Of a stretch of DNA of 64,000 bases, positions 1 to 9,212 are shown piece after piece; within the stretch, counting starts at the first letter, position 1; each line of letters opens with the position of its first letter. The stretch comes from Sphingomonas sp. NFR15 (lineage in GTDB: Bacteria > Pseudomonadota > Alphaproteobacteria > Sphingomonadales > Sphingomonadaceae): positions 62,001-126,000 of the forward strand of contig NZ_FMWX01000005.1 of NCBI RefSeq assembly GCF_900103265.1, read 5' to 3'. Below the pieces are notes generated by a model. It had not been told where the DNA came from, searched no databases, and was given only the letters and a program-made list of their open reading frames with translations. The position numbers and the translations under genes are program-made.

Positions 1-156
1 GCGGAGGCGAAAGAGGGCATTATGGTACTCCATGCGGGCCGCAAGCAGACGCGCGGCCCTTTCCGACTATGTTGGAAGGCGGGGGGTTCGCATCAAGCAC
101 TTGAAATGCGCCTGCCCGCCCTGTTTCGCGTTCGCCGCCCGGTCTGGCGGGCGCGG
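1..156. other. Left edge, no supported gene
   Basis: This stretch lies downstream of the leftward DUF1192 gene. A leftward ATG at position 33 opens a frame that runs off the window edge after 11 codons (starting M-E-Y-H-N-A), but it has no visible Shine-Dalgarno sequence and is too short to judge. I see nothing else here. Confidence 0.3.
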
Positions 157-354
157 TCATCTCCGAAAGAGATCGTCGGCGATGGCGCGGTGCTTGCTGG
201 CGCGTTCGATCTGCTGTCGGCTGCGCGTGATTTCGCTTTCGAGCACCGCGATCCGCGCGGCGAGTTCGTCGAGCGAGAGGCGATCGAGATCCTGCCGCAC
301 CAATTGGGATAGCGGATCGGCCGGGTTTTTCGCGAGAATCTCGTCGAAGTCCAT
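157..354 (-). CDS. DUF1192 family small protein
   Basis: A 65-residue acidic protein beginning MDFDEILAKNPADPL and rich in charged helical residues. The pattern LDRLSLDELAARIAVLE followed by E-I-x-R is typical of the DUF1192 family of short alphaproteobacterial proteins, whose function is unknown. The second half is predicted to form one amphipathic helix or coiled coil with heptad-like L/I spacing. The frame stays open far upstream, but the ATG at 354 gives the family's usual length and N-terminus. It is divergent from the quinone oxidoreductase at 460, so the 105 bp between them should hold both promoters. No signal peptide or membrane segment is visible. Confidence 0.8.
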   Translation of the reverse strand: MDFDEILAKNPADPLSQLVRQDLDRLSLDELAARIAVLESEITRSRQQIERASKHRAIADDLFRR

Positions 355-459
355 GTGCGGATCGTTGACCGATGCGCGGGCGATGTCAATAAGGCCGGCG
401 ACGGGGCGCCAATCCCCCGGCGGGGGACGGGCGTGGCGACGGATGCGATACCAGTGACG

Positions 460-1443
460 ATGCGGGCGATCGACCCGGACGCGCCCGGCGGACCCGAGGT
501 GCTCCGCGTCGTCGAGCGGCCGGTTCCCGCGTGCGGCGCGGGCGAGGTGCTGGTGCGCGTGGCGGCGGCGGGCGTCAACCGCCCCGACGTGCTCCAACGC
601 AAGGGCGGTTATCCGCCGCCGCGCGGCGCGCCCTCGATTCCTGGTCTCGAAATCTCCGGCACGATCGTCGCCACGGGCGAGGGGGTCGGGTCTGAGTTGC
701 TCGGCCAGCCGGTCTGCGCGCTCCTCGCCGGCGGCGGCTATGCCGACTATGCGAGCGTGCCGGCCGGGCAGTGCCTCCCGGTGCCCGAGTCGCTGTCGAT
801 GGCGGAGGCGGCGGCGCTGCCCGAGACTTTGTTCACCGTGTGGACCAATTTGTTCGAGCGCGCCTATGCGATCGAAGGCGATACGGTGCTGGTGCATGGT
901 GGCACCAGCGGCATCGGCACGATGGCGATCTCGCTCGCCAAGCTGTTCGGGCTGACGATCATCGTCACCGTCGGCAACGATGCGAAACGCGCGGCGGCGC
1001 TGGCGCTCGGCGCGGATCACGCGATCAATTACGCCACGCAGGATTTCGTCGAGCAGGTCCGCGCGATCACCGGCGGCGCCGGGGTGGCGGCGGTGCTCGA
1101 CATGGTCGGTGGCGATTACCTGCCGCGCAACCTCAAATGCCTCGCCGATGATGGCCGCCACGTCTCGATCGCGGTGCAGCGCGGCGCCACCGCCGAAATC
1201 CCGATCTTCGAGATCATGCGCCGCCGGCTGACGCTGACCGGATCGACGCTGCGCTCGCGCGACACCGCGTTCAAGTCGCTCGTCGCCGACGAGCTGCACC
1301 GGACCGTATGGCCGCATGTCGAGGCCGGCAAGCTGCGCCCCGTTATGGACCGCAGCTTCCCGCTCGCCGAAGCCGCCGCCGCGCATCGCCGGATGGAGGC
1401 GGGCGACCATATCGGCAAGATCGTGCTGACGATGGACGACTGA
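460..1443 (+). CDS. NAD(P)H-quinone oxidoreductase, zinc-independent MDR family
   Basis: A 327-residue cytoplasmic medium-chain dehydrogenase of the PIG3/quinone oxidoreductase type, expected to reduce quinones with NADPH. The N-terminal GroES-like half carries AAGVNRPDVLQRKGGYPPP, which is diagnostic of the PIG3 group and lacks the catalytic zinc cysteines of alcohol dehydrogenases. The Rossmann half has VHGGTSGIGTMAI near residues 145-157, then VGNDAKRAAALALGAD, where cofactor specificity is set. The C-terminus HIGKIVLTMDD is also typical. The start at 460 (MRAIDPDAP) was chosen because homologues begin this way; a GTG at 433 is possible. Its stop is 3 bp from the next ATG, so the two genes are probably cotranscribed. 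Confidence 0.9.
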   Translation: MRAIDPDAPGGPEVLRVVERPVPACGAGEVLVRVAAAGVNRPDVLQRKGGYPPPRGAPSIPGLEISGTIVATGEGVGSELLGQPVCALLAGGGYADYASVPAGQCLPVPESLSMAEAAALPETLFTVWTNLFERAYAIEGDTVLVHGGTSGIGTMAISLAKLFGLTIIVTVGNDAKRAAALALGADHAINYATQDFVEQVRAITGGAGVAAVLDMVGGDYLPRNLKCLADDGRHVSIAVQRGATAEIPIFEIMRRRLTLTGSTLRSRDTAFKSLVADELHRTVWPHVEAGKLRPVMDRSFPLAEAAAAHRRMEAGDHIGKIVLTMDD

Positions 1444-1446
1444 CCC

Positions 1447-2010
1447 ATGGCGCACGCCGACCCGATCGTCGCGCGCGACCAGCATATCCGCAGCGCGATT
1501 CTCGGCGTCATCGTGCTCTACGCGGCGATCGTGCTGATGGTCACCGACCGTCCGGTGGTGATCGGCAGCCGCGCGCTGGTGTTGCCCGGCGCCAGCATCC
1601 CGGTGTCGGCCGCACCGAAAGGCTATGTCGAAGCGCTCGACCAATATGGCGTGCATTTGCCCAAACAGGGGCACGCGCCGGCGCTGGCGGAGCGCGCCCC
1701 GCTCACGGTCGAGCGGCTGCGTTTCGGCTATTCGATCGTCGAGACGAGCATCCTCGGCGCGCCGTATTGGTATCGCAAGGATGACGGCTACGTCGTTTAT
1801 TACGAAACGCTGCGCGAATATGTCTACGCGCCGGTGACCGACGATTATATGCGCAAGGTCGGGCTGCCGGGGCCGAAGCCGCTGTCGCGCCAGTCGTTCG
1901 CCTGGTGGGAGCATGTTTGGGGCTGGGTCTTCCCGCTCGCGCTCGCCGGCTGGGGGCTGTTCGAGATCGGCGCGGCGCGGCGCCGGCGCGAGGCCGAAGG
2001 GTTGATCTGA
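1447..2010 (+). CDS. Hypothetical membrane protein, two TM segments
   Basis: A 187-residue protein that I do not recognise. It has a hydrophobic segment near residues 16-34 (ILGVIVLYAAIVLMV) and a second near 157-175 (WGWVFPLALAGWGLFEIG), then a short basic tail. The roughly 115 residues between would lie on one face of the membrane, most likely periplasmic, and contain many tyrosines (YWYRKDDGYVVYYETL). It follows the quinone oxidoreductase by 3 bp, which suggests cotranscription but does not reveal a function. No enzyme motif is visible. Confidence 0.7.
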   Translation: MAHADPIVARDQHIRSAILGVIVLYAAIVLMVTDRPVVIGSRALVLPGASIPVSAAPKGYVEALDQYGVHLPKQGHAPALAERAPLTVERLRFGYSIVETSILGAPYWYRKDDGYVVYYETLREYVYAPVTDDYMRKVGLPGPKPLSRQSFAWWEHVWGWVFPLALAGWGLFEIGAARRRREAEGLI

Positions 2011-2190
2011 GCGCAGCGACGCCGCGCCGCCCCTCGTGGCGGCGATGATATTGATTTGAACGACAAATCCTGTTGCCCGCCGCCCGCCTTTCGTCCACAA
2101 GAAAGGTAGCGGTCACATGGCGTTAGCCGGGTCGTCCGTCTCCCCGCAAAAATCGCGCGATCGTTCCAGACGCGAAATGTGGGGCAAAGA

Positions 2191-2204
2191 TGATAACGCT
2201 AACA
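2191..2204. promoter_or_regulatory. LacI-type operator upstream of the GH9 gene
   Basis: TGATAACGCTAACA is an imperfect dyad fitting TGNTANCGCTANCA, the same pattern as the three boxes in the xylan locus at 43952, 50909 and 56221. It ends 12 bp before the GH9 start codon, so a bound repressor would overlap the 5' UTR. Whether the LacI protein encoded at 47535 or a relative elsewhere binds it cannot be decided here. Confidence 0.5.
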
Positions 2205-2216
2205 GGAGAGGCGTCG

Positions 2217-4706
2217 ATGCGTTACCGTGTATGTGCCAAGCTACTTGCGACCGTCAGTCTGGTCGCCACCCTCCACGCCGCCTCGGCGCAGTCGCTCAAG
2301 ACCGGCCCCAACGATACGCTCGAGACGCAGGGCCTCAGCGTCATCATCGACCAGAACCAGTTCAGCCCGATCTTCTTCGATGAGAAAAATGCCGGCATCC
2401 AGCTCGTCCTCCACGGCGACCGCATCGCCACCGACGGCGCGGTCCGGCTCGATCGCACCCCCGAGCAATGGGCGCCGGTCCCCGCCTTCATCAGCCGCGA
2501 GCGCGGCAGCGAGCCCAATCAGATCGTCGTGCGCTCGGCGTACAAGGATCAGAACCTCGCCTATCGCGTGAAGGTCACCGCCGAGGGCACTGGCTTCCGC
2601 ATCGCAGTCGATCTCGATCAGCCGTTGCCGCACGCGCTCGCCGGCAAGGCCGGGTTCAACCTGGATTTCCTGCCCACCGCCTATTTCGGCAAGACCTATC
2701 TGATGGATGCCGCCCCCGGCCTGTTCCCGCGCCACCCGACGGGCGAAATGGCGCTCGACGGATCGGGCGATCCGCTGCCGCTCGCCACTGGCGGCACGTC
2801 GATCACGCTCGCGCCCGAAGACCCGCTCACGCGCGTCTCGATCACCTCGGATGCCGGCACGCTGTCGCTCTACGATGCCCGCGCCCGCGCGCAGAACGGC
2901 TGGTTCGTGGTGCGTTCGCTGATCGCGGAAGGGGCGAAGGAGAATGCCGTCGTATGGCATGTCCGCCCCAACGTCATCAAGGGCTGGACGCGCGCGCCGG
3001 TCGTCTCGTTCAACCAGGCCGGCTATACGCCCGCGCGCGACAAGGTGGCGCTGATCGAACTCGATCCCGCCTTCAAGGCGCCAGGCGAGGCCGAACTGGT
3101 CAAGCTCGCGCCCGACGGCAGCCGTCAGGTCGTGCTGCGCGCCAAGACGCAGCCGCGCGGCCGCTTCCTGCGCTATGACTATGCCGCGTTCGACTTCTCG
3201 AGTGTGCGCGATCCCGGCATTTACGCGATCACCTATGCGGGCAACACCACCAACCCGTTCCGCATCTCGCCCGACGTATATGACCATGTCTGGCAGACCT
3301 CGCTCGACACCTTCCTCGCCGAGCAGATGGACCATGTCGGCGTGCGCGAGCAGTATCGCGTCTGGCAGTCGCCCTCGCATCTCGACGACGCGCGGCAGGC
3401 GCCCGTCAACCATGTCCATTTCGACGGCTACCGGATGGGGCCGAACCTCGATTCGCCTTTCAAGGCGGGGGAGCATATCCCGGGCCTCGCGGTCGGCGGC
3501 TGGCAGGATGCCGGCGATTACGACATCCAGACGCCCGACAATGCCTGGGTGGTGCGCGATCTCGTCTGGGCGCACGAGCTGTTCGGGCTGAAGTGGGACC
3601 AGACCAGCGTCGACGAGGCGGCGCGCGCGGTCGAAATCCGCAAGCCCGACGGGATCGAGGATTCGCTCCAGCAGATCCGCCACGGCACGCTGCAACTGCT
3701 CGCGCAGTACAAGGTGTTCGGCCACGCCATCGTCGGCATCATCGATCCGACGCTGCGGCAATATGCGCATCTCGGCGATGCCGGTTCGCAGACCGACGGC
3801 AAGCTCTACGATCCCAAGCTCGGGCCGCTCGGCGATACCGGCGCGACCTCGGGCAAGCCCGACGACCGCTGGGCGTTCACCACCGACATCCCGGCGACCA
3901 ACCTCTATGTCGTCGGTGCGCTGGCCGGGGCGAGCCGCGCGCTCGCCACGCTCGACCCGAAGATGTCGGCCGAGGCGCTCGCCACCGCCAAGGCGCTATG
4001 GGCCAAGCAGCAGCCGCGGCTGGTCGACAGCAACGATGGCCGCGAGAACAGCTTCGCCTCGCGCTTCCCCGATGTCGCCAACGTCGCGGCGACGGTCGAA
4101 CTGGTCATCACCACCAAGGGCGACCCGACCTACACCGCCAAGCTGAAGGCGCTGCTGCCGACGATCAGCGAGCGGTTCGCCTTCATCGGCAGCGCCGCGG
4201 TGCGCGCGATCCCGTTCATGGATGCCGACTATCGCGCCAAGCTGGTGCCGCTGGTGCAGGCGGCCAAGGCGAAGATCGATACCGACATGGCCAAAAACCC
4301 TTTCGGCGTGCCGGTGAGCCTGGGAACCTGGGCCGGGTCGCATGACGTGGCGACGTTCGGCAGCACGATGTACATGCTCCACACCGCCTTCCCCGAGATC
4401 GTCGGGCCGGAATATTCGCTGCGCGCGCTCGATTACATGCTGGGGCGGCACCCCGCCAACAATCTGTCGCTGGTCTCGACCGTCGGCACGCAATCGCGGC
4501 TGATCGGCTACGGCCACAACCGTGCCGATTACAGCTTCATCCCCGGCGGGATGACGCCCGGCGTGATCGTCATCAAGCCCGATTTCCCCGAGGTGAAGAC
4601 CGACTGGCCGTTCCTGTGGTTCGAGAACGAATATACCGTCAGCACGACCTCGGCCTACATCCTCGCCGCCAACGCGGCGGCGGCGGCGGCGAAGGAGGCG
4701 AAATAA
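2217..4706 (+). CDS. Secreted glycoside hydrolase family 9 protein
   Basis: An 829-residue exported glycosidase. Residues 1-23 form a Sec signal peptide ending HAASA. A long N-terminal region is followed by a CelD-type Ig-like module (about residues 260-360, VSFNQAGYTPARDKVALIE), then the alpha/alpha-barrel catalytic domain. The family motif GGWQDAGDY (DAGD near residue 431) carries the catalytic base. The C-terminal FENEYTVSTTSAYI (near residue 803) supplies the expected acid Glu, with DYMLGRHPANN before it. The substrate is uncertain: beta-1,4-glucan, xyloglucan or an oligosaccharide exo-activity are all possible in GH9. ATG at 2217 follows AACAGGAGAGGCG; the upstream in-frame ATG at 2190 lacks a good ribosome site and would spoil the signal peptide. 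A LacI-type box lies just upstream. Confidence 0.9.
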   Translation: MRYRVCAKLLATVSLVATLHAASAQSLKTGPNDTLETQGLSVIIDQNQFSPIFFDEKNAGIQLVLHGDRIATDGAVRLDRTPEQWAPVPAFISRERGSEPNQIVVRSAYKDQNLAYRVKVTAEGTGFRIAVDLDQPLPHALAGKAGFNLDFLPTAYFGKTYLMDAAPGLFPRHPTGEMALDGSGDPLPLATGGTSITLAPEDPLTRVSITSDAGTLSLYDARARAQNGWFVVRSLIAEGAKENAVVWHVRPNVIKGWTRAPVVSFNQAGYTPARDKVALIELDPAFKAPGEAELVKLAPDGSRQVVLRAKTQPRGRFLRYDYAAFDFSSVRDPGIYAITYAGNTTNPFRISPDVYDHVWQTSLDTFLAEQMDHVGVREQYRVWQSPSHLDDARQAPVNHVHFDGYRMGPNLDSPFKAGEHIPGLAVGGWQDAGDYDIQTPDNAWVVRDLVWAHELFGLKWDQTSVDEAARAVEIRKPDGIEDSLQQIRHGTLQLLAQYKVFGHAIVGIIDPTLRQYAHLGDAGSQTDGKLYDPKLGPLGDTGATSGKPDDRWAFTTDIPATNLYVVGALAGASRALATLDPKMSAEALATAKALWAKQQPRLVDSNDGRENSFASRFPDVANVAATVELVITTKGDPTYTAKLKALLPTISERFAFIGSAAVRAIPFMDADYRAKLVPLVQAAKAKIDTDMAKNPFGVPVSLGTWAGSHDVATFGSTMYMLHTAFPEIVGPEYSLRALDYMLGRHPANNLSLVSTVGTQSRLIGYGHNRADYSFIPGGMTPGVIVIKPDFPEVKTDWPFLWFENEYTVSTTSAYILAANAAAAAAKEAK

Positions 4707-4725
4707 CGCAGGGATGTGCCCGCCC

Positions 4726-4805
4726 CGTTCGTGCTGAGCTTGTCGAAGCACGCGCCCCAAGCGCTGCGCTCCGGGCACGTCCTTCGACTTCGCTCAGGAC
4801 GAACG
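4726..4805. repeat. CGTTCG/CGAACG inverted repeat, copy 1
   Basis: An 80-bp element whose arms begin CGTTCGTGCTGAGC and end CTTCGCTCAGGACGAACG. It lies directly downstream of the GH9 gene and could fold as a transcript-end hairpin, though no T-run follows. It belongs to the first tandem unit. Confidence 0.8.
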
Positions 4806-4872
4806 GAGTGGGGGGGGCGGCCGGATCAAGTGACCCCTTCATCTCGGCGAAGAAGGTGCAATGCCACCGCCC

Positions 4873-4947
4873 CGTTCGTCCCGAGCGAAGTCGAGGGATG
4901 TTCCGCAAGCGCTGCGGGAGGTGTCTCGACTGCGCTCGACACGAACG
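4873..4947. repeat. CGTTCG/CGAACG inverted repeat, copy 2
   Basis: A 75-bp element of the second arm type (CGTTCGTCCCGAGCGAAGTCG, closing with CTGCGCTCGACACGAACG). It is the partner of copy 4 in the second tandem unit, 287 bp away. Confidence 0.8.
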
Positions 4948-4955
4948 GGTGGGGA

Positions 4956-4988
4956 TCGGGCGAGTCTCTTCATCTTCCGGAATACATC
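4956..4988 (-). pseudogene. Remnant of the aminotransferase gene 3' end
   Basis: Read leftward, this segment translates D-V-F-R-K-M-K-R-L-A-R. The live gene ends D-A-F-R-K-M-K-G-I-A-stop, 286 bp to the right. The stop codon TGA has become CGA and several third positions differ. It is therefore a decayed copy of the gene's last codons, carried along by the tandem duplication, and has no coding value of its own. Confidence 0.7.
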
Positions 4989-5009
4989 GCTCGGCTGCTT
5001 CGCCCACCC

Positions 5010-5089
5010 CGTTCGTGCTGAGCCTGTCGAAGCACGTGCCCTAAGCGCTGCGCTCCGGGCACGTCCTTCGACTTCGCTCAGGACGAACG
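5010..5089. repeat. CGTTCG/CGAACG inverted repeat, copy 3
   Basis: An 80-bp element nearly identical to copy 1 (GTGCTGAGCCTGTCGAAGCA ... CTTCGCTCAGGACGAACG), starting the second tandem unit. Confidence 0.8.
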
Positions 5090-5159
5090 GGGGGTGGGTG
5101 AAGCCGCGGCCGGATCAGCGCACCTCCATCTTGGCGAGAGAGGCGAAACACCACCTCCC

Positions 5160-5233
5160 CGTTCATCCCGAGCGAAGTCGAGGGATGGCCGCGAGCGCTG
5201 CGGCAGGTGTCTGGACCTCGCTCGACACGAACG
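5160..5233. repeat. CGTTCG/CGAACG inverted repeat, copy 4
   Basis: A 74-bp element matching copy 2, with one arm changed to CGTTCATCCC. It ends 8 bp from the stop codon of the leftward aminotransferase, where a transcript-end hairpin is plausible. Confidence 0.8.
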
Positions 5234-5241
5234 GGTACGGA

Positions 5242-6531
5242 TCACGCGATCCCCTTCATCTTCCGAAACGCATCGAAGCGGTCGAGGAAGCGGTCGAGAT
5301 CGGCCTTGGACAGATAATAGGGCGTCGAGAGCCGCAGCTTGCTCGGCTCGCCGCCGCGGATGCGGATCTTGTGGTTCTTCCACAGCCACGTCTCCAATTC
5401 CATCCGCGAGACCGGCGGCACGTTGACCGTGGTGATCGCGCACCGCAGCGTCGGATCGGGCGAGGTCCAGCTTTCCGCGCCACGCTTGACCATCTCGGCG
5501 TGGAGGTAATCGGCCATCTGGCGGTGGCGCTTCTCGATCCGGTCGATGCCGATGCCTTGCGCAAGCGCGATCGACGCGTTCAGCCCCATCATCGTCGGGA
5601 TGTTGGACGACCCGAACTGCTGGTAGCGCCCGGCCTTGAGCGACAGGTCATCCCACGAATGCGTCACCGTCGTCGGCCACACGCGGTTGATGATGCTGTC
5701 GTCGCGCAGATACAGGAACCCCGTGCCCTTGGGCGCGAACAGCCATTTGTGCATCGATCCGGTGTAGAGATCGCAGCCGATGTCGTTGAGATCGACCTTC
5801 ATCATCCCCGCCGCGTGTGCGCCATCGAACGCCGAGACGATGCCCTTCGAGCGCGCCAGCGCCGAGATCTGCTTGGCCGGCAGCACCACGCCGGTCGAGG
5901 TGCTGATATGGCTGACGAAGATGATCCGGGTGCGCGGGGTGATCGCATCGTTGATGCGGTTCAGGATCTCGTCGGGGCTTTTCGGCGGCTTGGGCATCGC
6001 GAAGGTCTTGATGACGATGCCGTAGCGCTTGGCGCGAAGCTCCCACGGGGCGATGCCGCTGCCATGCTCCTCGTCGGACATCAGCACTTCGTCGCCCGGC
6101 TTCATCTCGAAACCGTTGCCGACGAAGCTGTTCGCTTCGGTGCAATTCCGCACCATCGCGATCTGATCGACCCGCGCGCCCATCAGATCGGCGAAGGGTT
6201 TGCGGAACTCCGGCCACGGGCCATAGCCCCAGATCGGATAATCCTCCGGCGCCGCCTGCATCATCTGCTCGGTCTGCTCATAGCTGTCGAACACCGCCTT
6301 GAGCACCGGGCGCGGCGAGGAACCGACCGTGCCGTTGTTGAGGTTGACGAGGTCCGCCGGCATCAGGAACTGCTTGCGCAAGGACGCCCAATAGGCGTCC
6401 TCATTGGTATCGTAGAGGCCGGGCGCCGGCATCGCGACCGGCGTCAGCGCCGCGGCGAAAGCTTCGCGTCCAAACGGGGCGGCAAGCCCGGCGGCGGTTG
6501 CGGTCGCGAGCAGGGAACGGCGGTTGAGCAT
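5242..6531 (-). CDS. Tat-exported class V aminotransferase (isopenicillin N epimerase-like)
   Basis: A 429-residue PLP-dependent fold-type I enzyme. The N-terminus MLNRRSLLATATAAGLAAP is a twin-arginine signal, so the folded protein should be exported. The core has SAFDGAHAAGMMKVD followed by DLYTGSMHKWLFAPKGTG, where the Lys of HKW is the expected Schiff-base residue, and the Asp of DGAH should hold the pyridine nitrogen. The family covers cysteine desulfurases and isopenicillin N epimerase-like proteins; the exact substrate is unknown. ATG at 6531 is preferred because GAGG lies 5 bp upstream. A GTG two codons earlier would overlap that ribosome site. A decayed copy of its last codons lies at 4956. 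Confidence 0.85.
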   Translation of the reverse strand: MLNRRSLLATATAAGLAAPFGREAFAAALTPVAMPAPGLYDTNEDAYWASLRKQFLMPADLVNLNNGTVGSSPRPVLKAVFDSYEQTEQMMQAAPEDYPIWGYGPWPEFRKPFADLMGARVDQIAMVRNCTEANSFVGNGFEMKPGDEVLMSDEEHGSGIAPWELRAKRYGIVIKTFAMPKPPKSPDEILNRINDAITPRTRIIFVSHISTSTGVVLPAKQISALARSKGIVSAFDGAHAAGMMKVDLNDIGCDLYTGSMHKWLFAPKGTGFLYLRDDSIINRVWPTTVTHSWDDLSLKAGRYQQFGSSNIPTMMGLNASIALAQGIGIDRIEKRHRQMADYLHAEMVKRGAESWTSPDPTLRCAITTVNVPPVSRMELETWLWKNHKIRIRGGEPSKLRLSTPYYLSKADLDRFLDRFDAFRKMKGIA

Positions 6532-6629
6532 CGGCACCTCGATTTGGATGGGATGCCGTCGAGCGTAGCGCCTTTGTCACGCTGCGCAATCCATATTCCT
6601 GAGGAGAAAGGTCGCCCTGCGCCACCTAC

Positions 6630-6711
6630 CGTCCGTGCTGAGCGAAGTCGAAGCACGTGGCCCCGGACGAGGCGCCTGGCGCACGCACTTCGACTTCGCT
6701 CAGTGCGAACG
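6630..6711. repeat. CGTTCG/CGAACG inverted repeat, copy 5
   Basis: An 82-bp element with arms CGTCCGTGCTGAGCGAAGTC and GACTTCGCTCAGTGCGAACG. It lies between the leftward ABC-F gene and the start of the leftward aminotransferase gene. Confidence 0.75.
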
Positions 6712-6738
6712 GAGGAGCGCCAGTCCCCTGCGAACCCG

Positions 6739-8520
<1,782 letters not shown>

Positions 8521-8574
8521 AGCGTGCGCGCCCTAACGCTTTAGCGCAGCTAAAGCGAGGGCTTCGCGCACGCT
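8521..8574. repeat. 54-bp interrupted palindrome adjoining the ABC-F start codon
   Basis: Nested arms pair almost along the whole length: AGCGTGCGCG (8521-8530) with CGCGCACGCT (8565-8574), CCCT (8531-8534) with AGGG (8558-8561), and CGCTTTAGC (8537-8545) with GCTAAAGCG (8549-8557). The left end touches the ATG of the leftward ABC-F gene (8520). On the mRNA the only ribosome-site candidate, AGGG, would be inside the stem. Confidence 0.8.
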
Positions 8575-8581
8575 CGGCCGG

Positions 8582-8620
8582 CGGCGCTATAGCGCCGTCC
8601 GACGCGGCTTTGCCGCGTCG
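8582..8620. repeat. Two adjacent palindromes
   Basis: CGGCGCTATAGCGCCG (8582-8597) is a perfect 16-bp palindrome. CGACGCGGC-TTT-GCCGCGTCG (8600-8620) is a perfect 9-bp stem with a 3-nt loop. They lie in the divergent region between the ABC-F and PepSY genes, so they are not placed where a terminator would be expected. Confidence 0.75.
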
Positions 8621-8647
8621 AGCCTTCTCTCCACGCATTTCCCCACC

Positions 8648-8715
8648 CGTTCGTGCCGAGCGAAGTCGAGGCGCCTGCACTCCGGATCGCCCCTCGATTT
8701 CGGTCGGGGCGAACG
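8648..8715. repeat. CGTTCG/CGAACG inverted repeat, copy 6
   Basis: A 68-bp variant (CGTTCGTGCCGAGCGAAGTC ... CTCGATTTCGGTCGGGGCGAACG). This copy is in a divergent promoter region, unlike most others, which sit downstream of genes. Confidence 0.7.
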
Positions 8716-8730
8716 GTGGGGGTGGGTGAC

Positions 8731-8781
8731 CGACGCGGGAGTAATCCCGCGTCGCCGGACGGGTTCGGCTTAGCCGACCCG
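8731..8781. repeat. Two hairpins upstream of the PepSY gene
   Basis: CGACGCGGGA-GTAA-TCCCGCGTCG (8731-8754) has a perfect 10-bp stem. CGGGTTCGGC-TTA-GCCGACCCG (8760-8781) has a 9-bp stem with one bulged base. No T-run follows either on the plus strand. The remaining bases up to 8857 hold no clear promoter hexamers that I can defend. Confidence 0.7.
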
Positions 8782-8857
8782 CCGGCCGGCCGCAGCGCGA
8801 GCCAGCGTTGCCGCTGCCGCGCTGCGGCATTCACAGGCTGTTCAAGGCCCGGCCACT

Positions 8858-9178
8858 ATGCAACACCTTATGAAGATGCTCGCCGCCTTTGCATTGCCCC
8901 TGTTGCTCGCCGCGCCGGCCGCCGCCCTCGCGGCGCCCGCGCCCGAGCAGCAGCGCGACCAGCAACAGGCGTGGCGCCAGCGCCAGCAGGGCCGCATCCT
9001 CCCGTTACGCGAAATCGAGGCGCGGGTGCTGCCGGCGATGCGCGGCAGCCAGTATCTCGGCTTCGATTTCGAGGGGGACAGCGGGATTTACACGCTCAAG
9101 TTCCTGCGCGATGGCGTCGTCATCTGGGTCGATGTCGATGGCCGCTCCGGCCAGATCATCGGCCGTACCGGCCACTGA
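8858..9178 (+). CDS. PepSY domain periplasmic protein
   Basis: A 106-residue exported protein. Residues 1-26 are a signal peptide (LLLAAPAAALAAPA), followed by a Q/R-rich linker. A single PepSY domain covers about residues 45-105, with the pattern LREIEARVLPAMRGSQYLGFDFE then YTLKFLRDGVVIWVDVDGRSG and a terminal IIGRTGH. PepSY proteins are thought to act as inhibitors or sensors in the cell envelope. The response regulator begins 34 bp downstream and the kinase follows, so this protein is likely an accessory sensor or modulator of that two-component system (inference). Confidence 0.85.
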   Translation: MQHLMKMLAAFALPLLLAAPAAALAAPAPEQQRDQQQAWRQRQQGRILPLREIEARVLPAMRGSQYLGFDFEGDSGIYTLKFLRDGVVIWVDVDGRSGQIIGRTGH

Positions 9179-9212
9179 GCCTAAATCCGCTGATTTCCAA
9201 AAGGGGACTAAG

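Larger units (their letters stand above)
4726..5289. repeat. Diverged tandem duplication, two units of about 286 bp
   Basis: This 532-bp gene-free stretch and its right edge consist of two diverged direct copies of one unit. Each holds an inverted repeat with CTGAG...CTCAG arms (4726 and 5010), a spacer containing CGGCCGGATCA, and a second inverted repeat with CCGAGCGAAGTCGAGGGATG (4873 and 5160). Each ends with a segment containing CTTCATCTTCCG (4968 and 5254). The period is 284-287 bp throughout. In the second unit the final segment is the live 3' end of the aminotransferase gene; in the first it is a decayed remnant. Confidence 0.8.

Noticed and set aside
157-2100. A leftward open frame of about 650 codons antisense to the quinone oxidoreductase.
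   Set aside because: Only the last 65 codons make a recognisable protein (DUF1192). The rest mirrors the two rightward genes.
2191-2216. ATG at 2190 as the GH9 start.
   Set aside because: It overlaps the operator, has no ribosome site, and would place nine extra residues ahead of a normal signal peptide.
4726-5233. A possible CRISPR array, because four similar units recur.
   Set aside because: The units are palindromic, differ in two types, are diverged, and the spacers are themselves duplicated. No cas gene is present.
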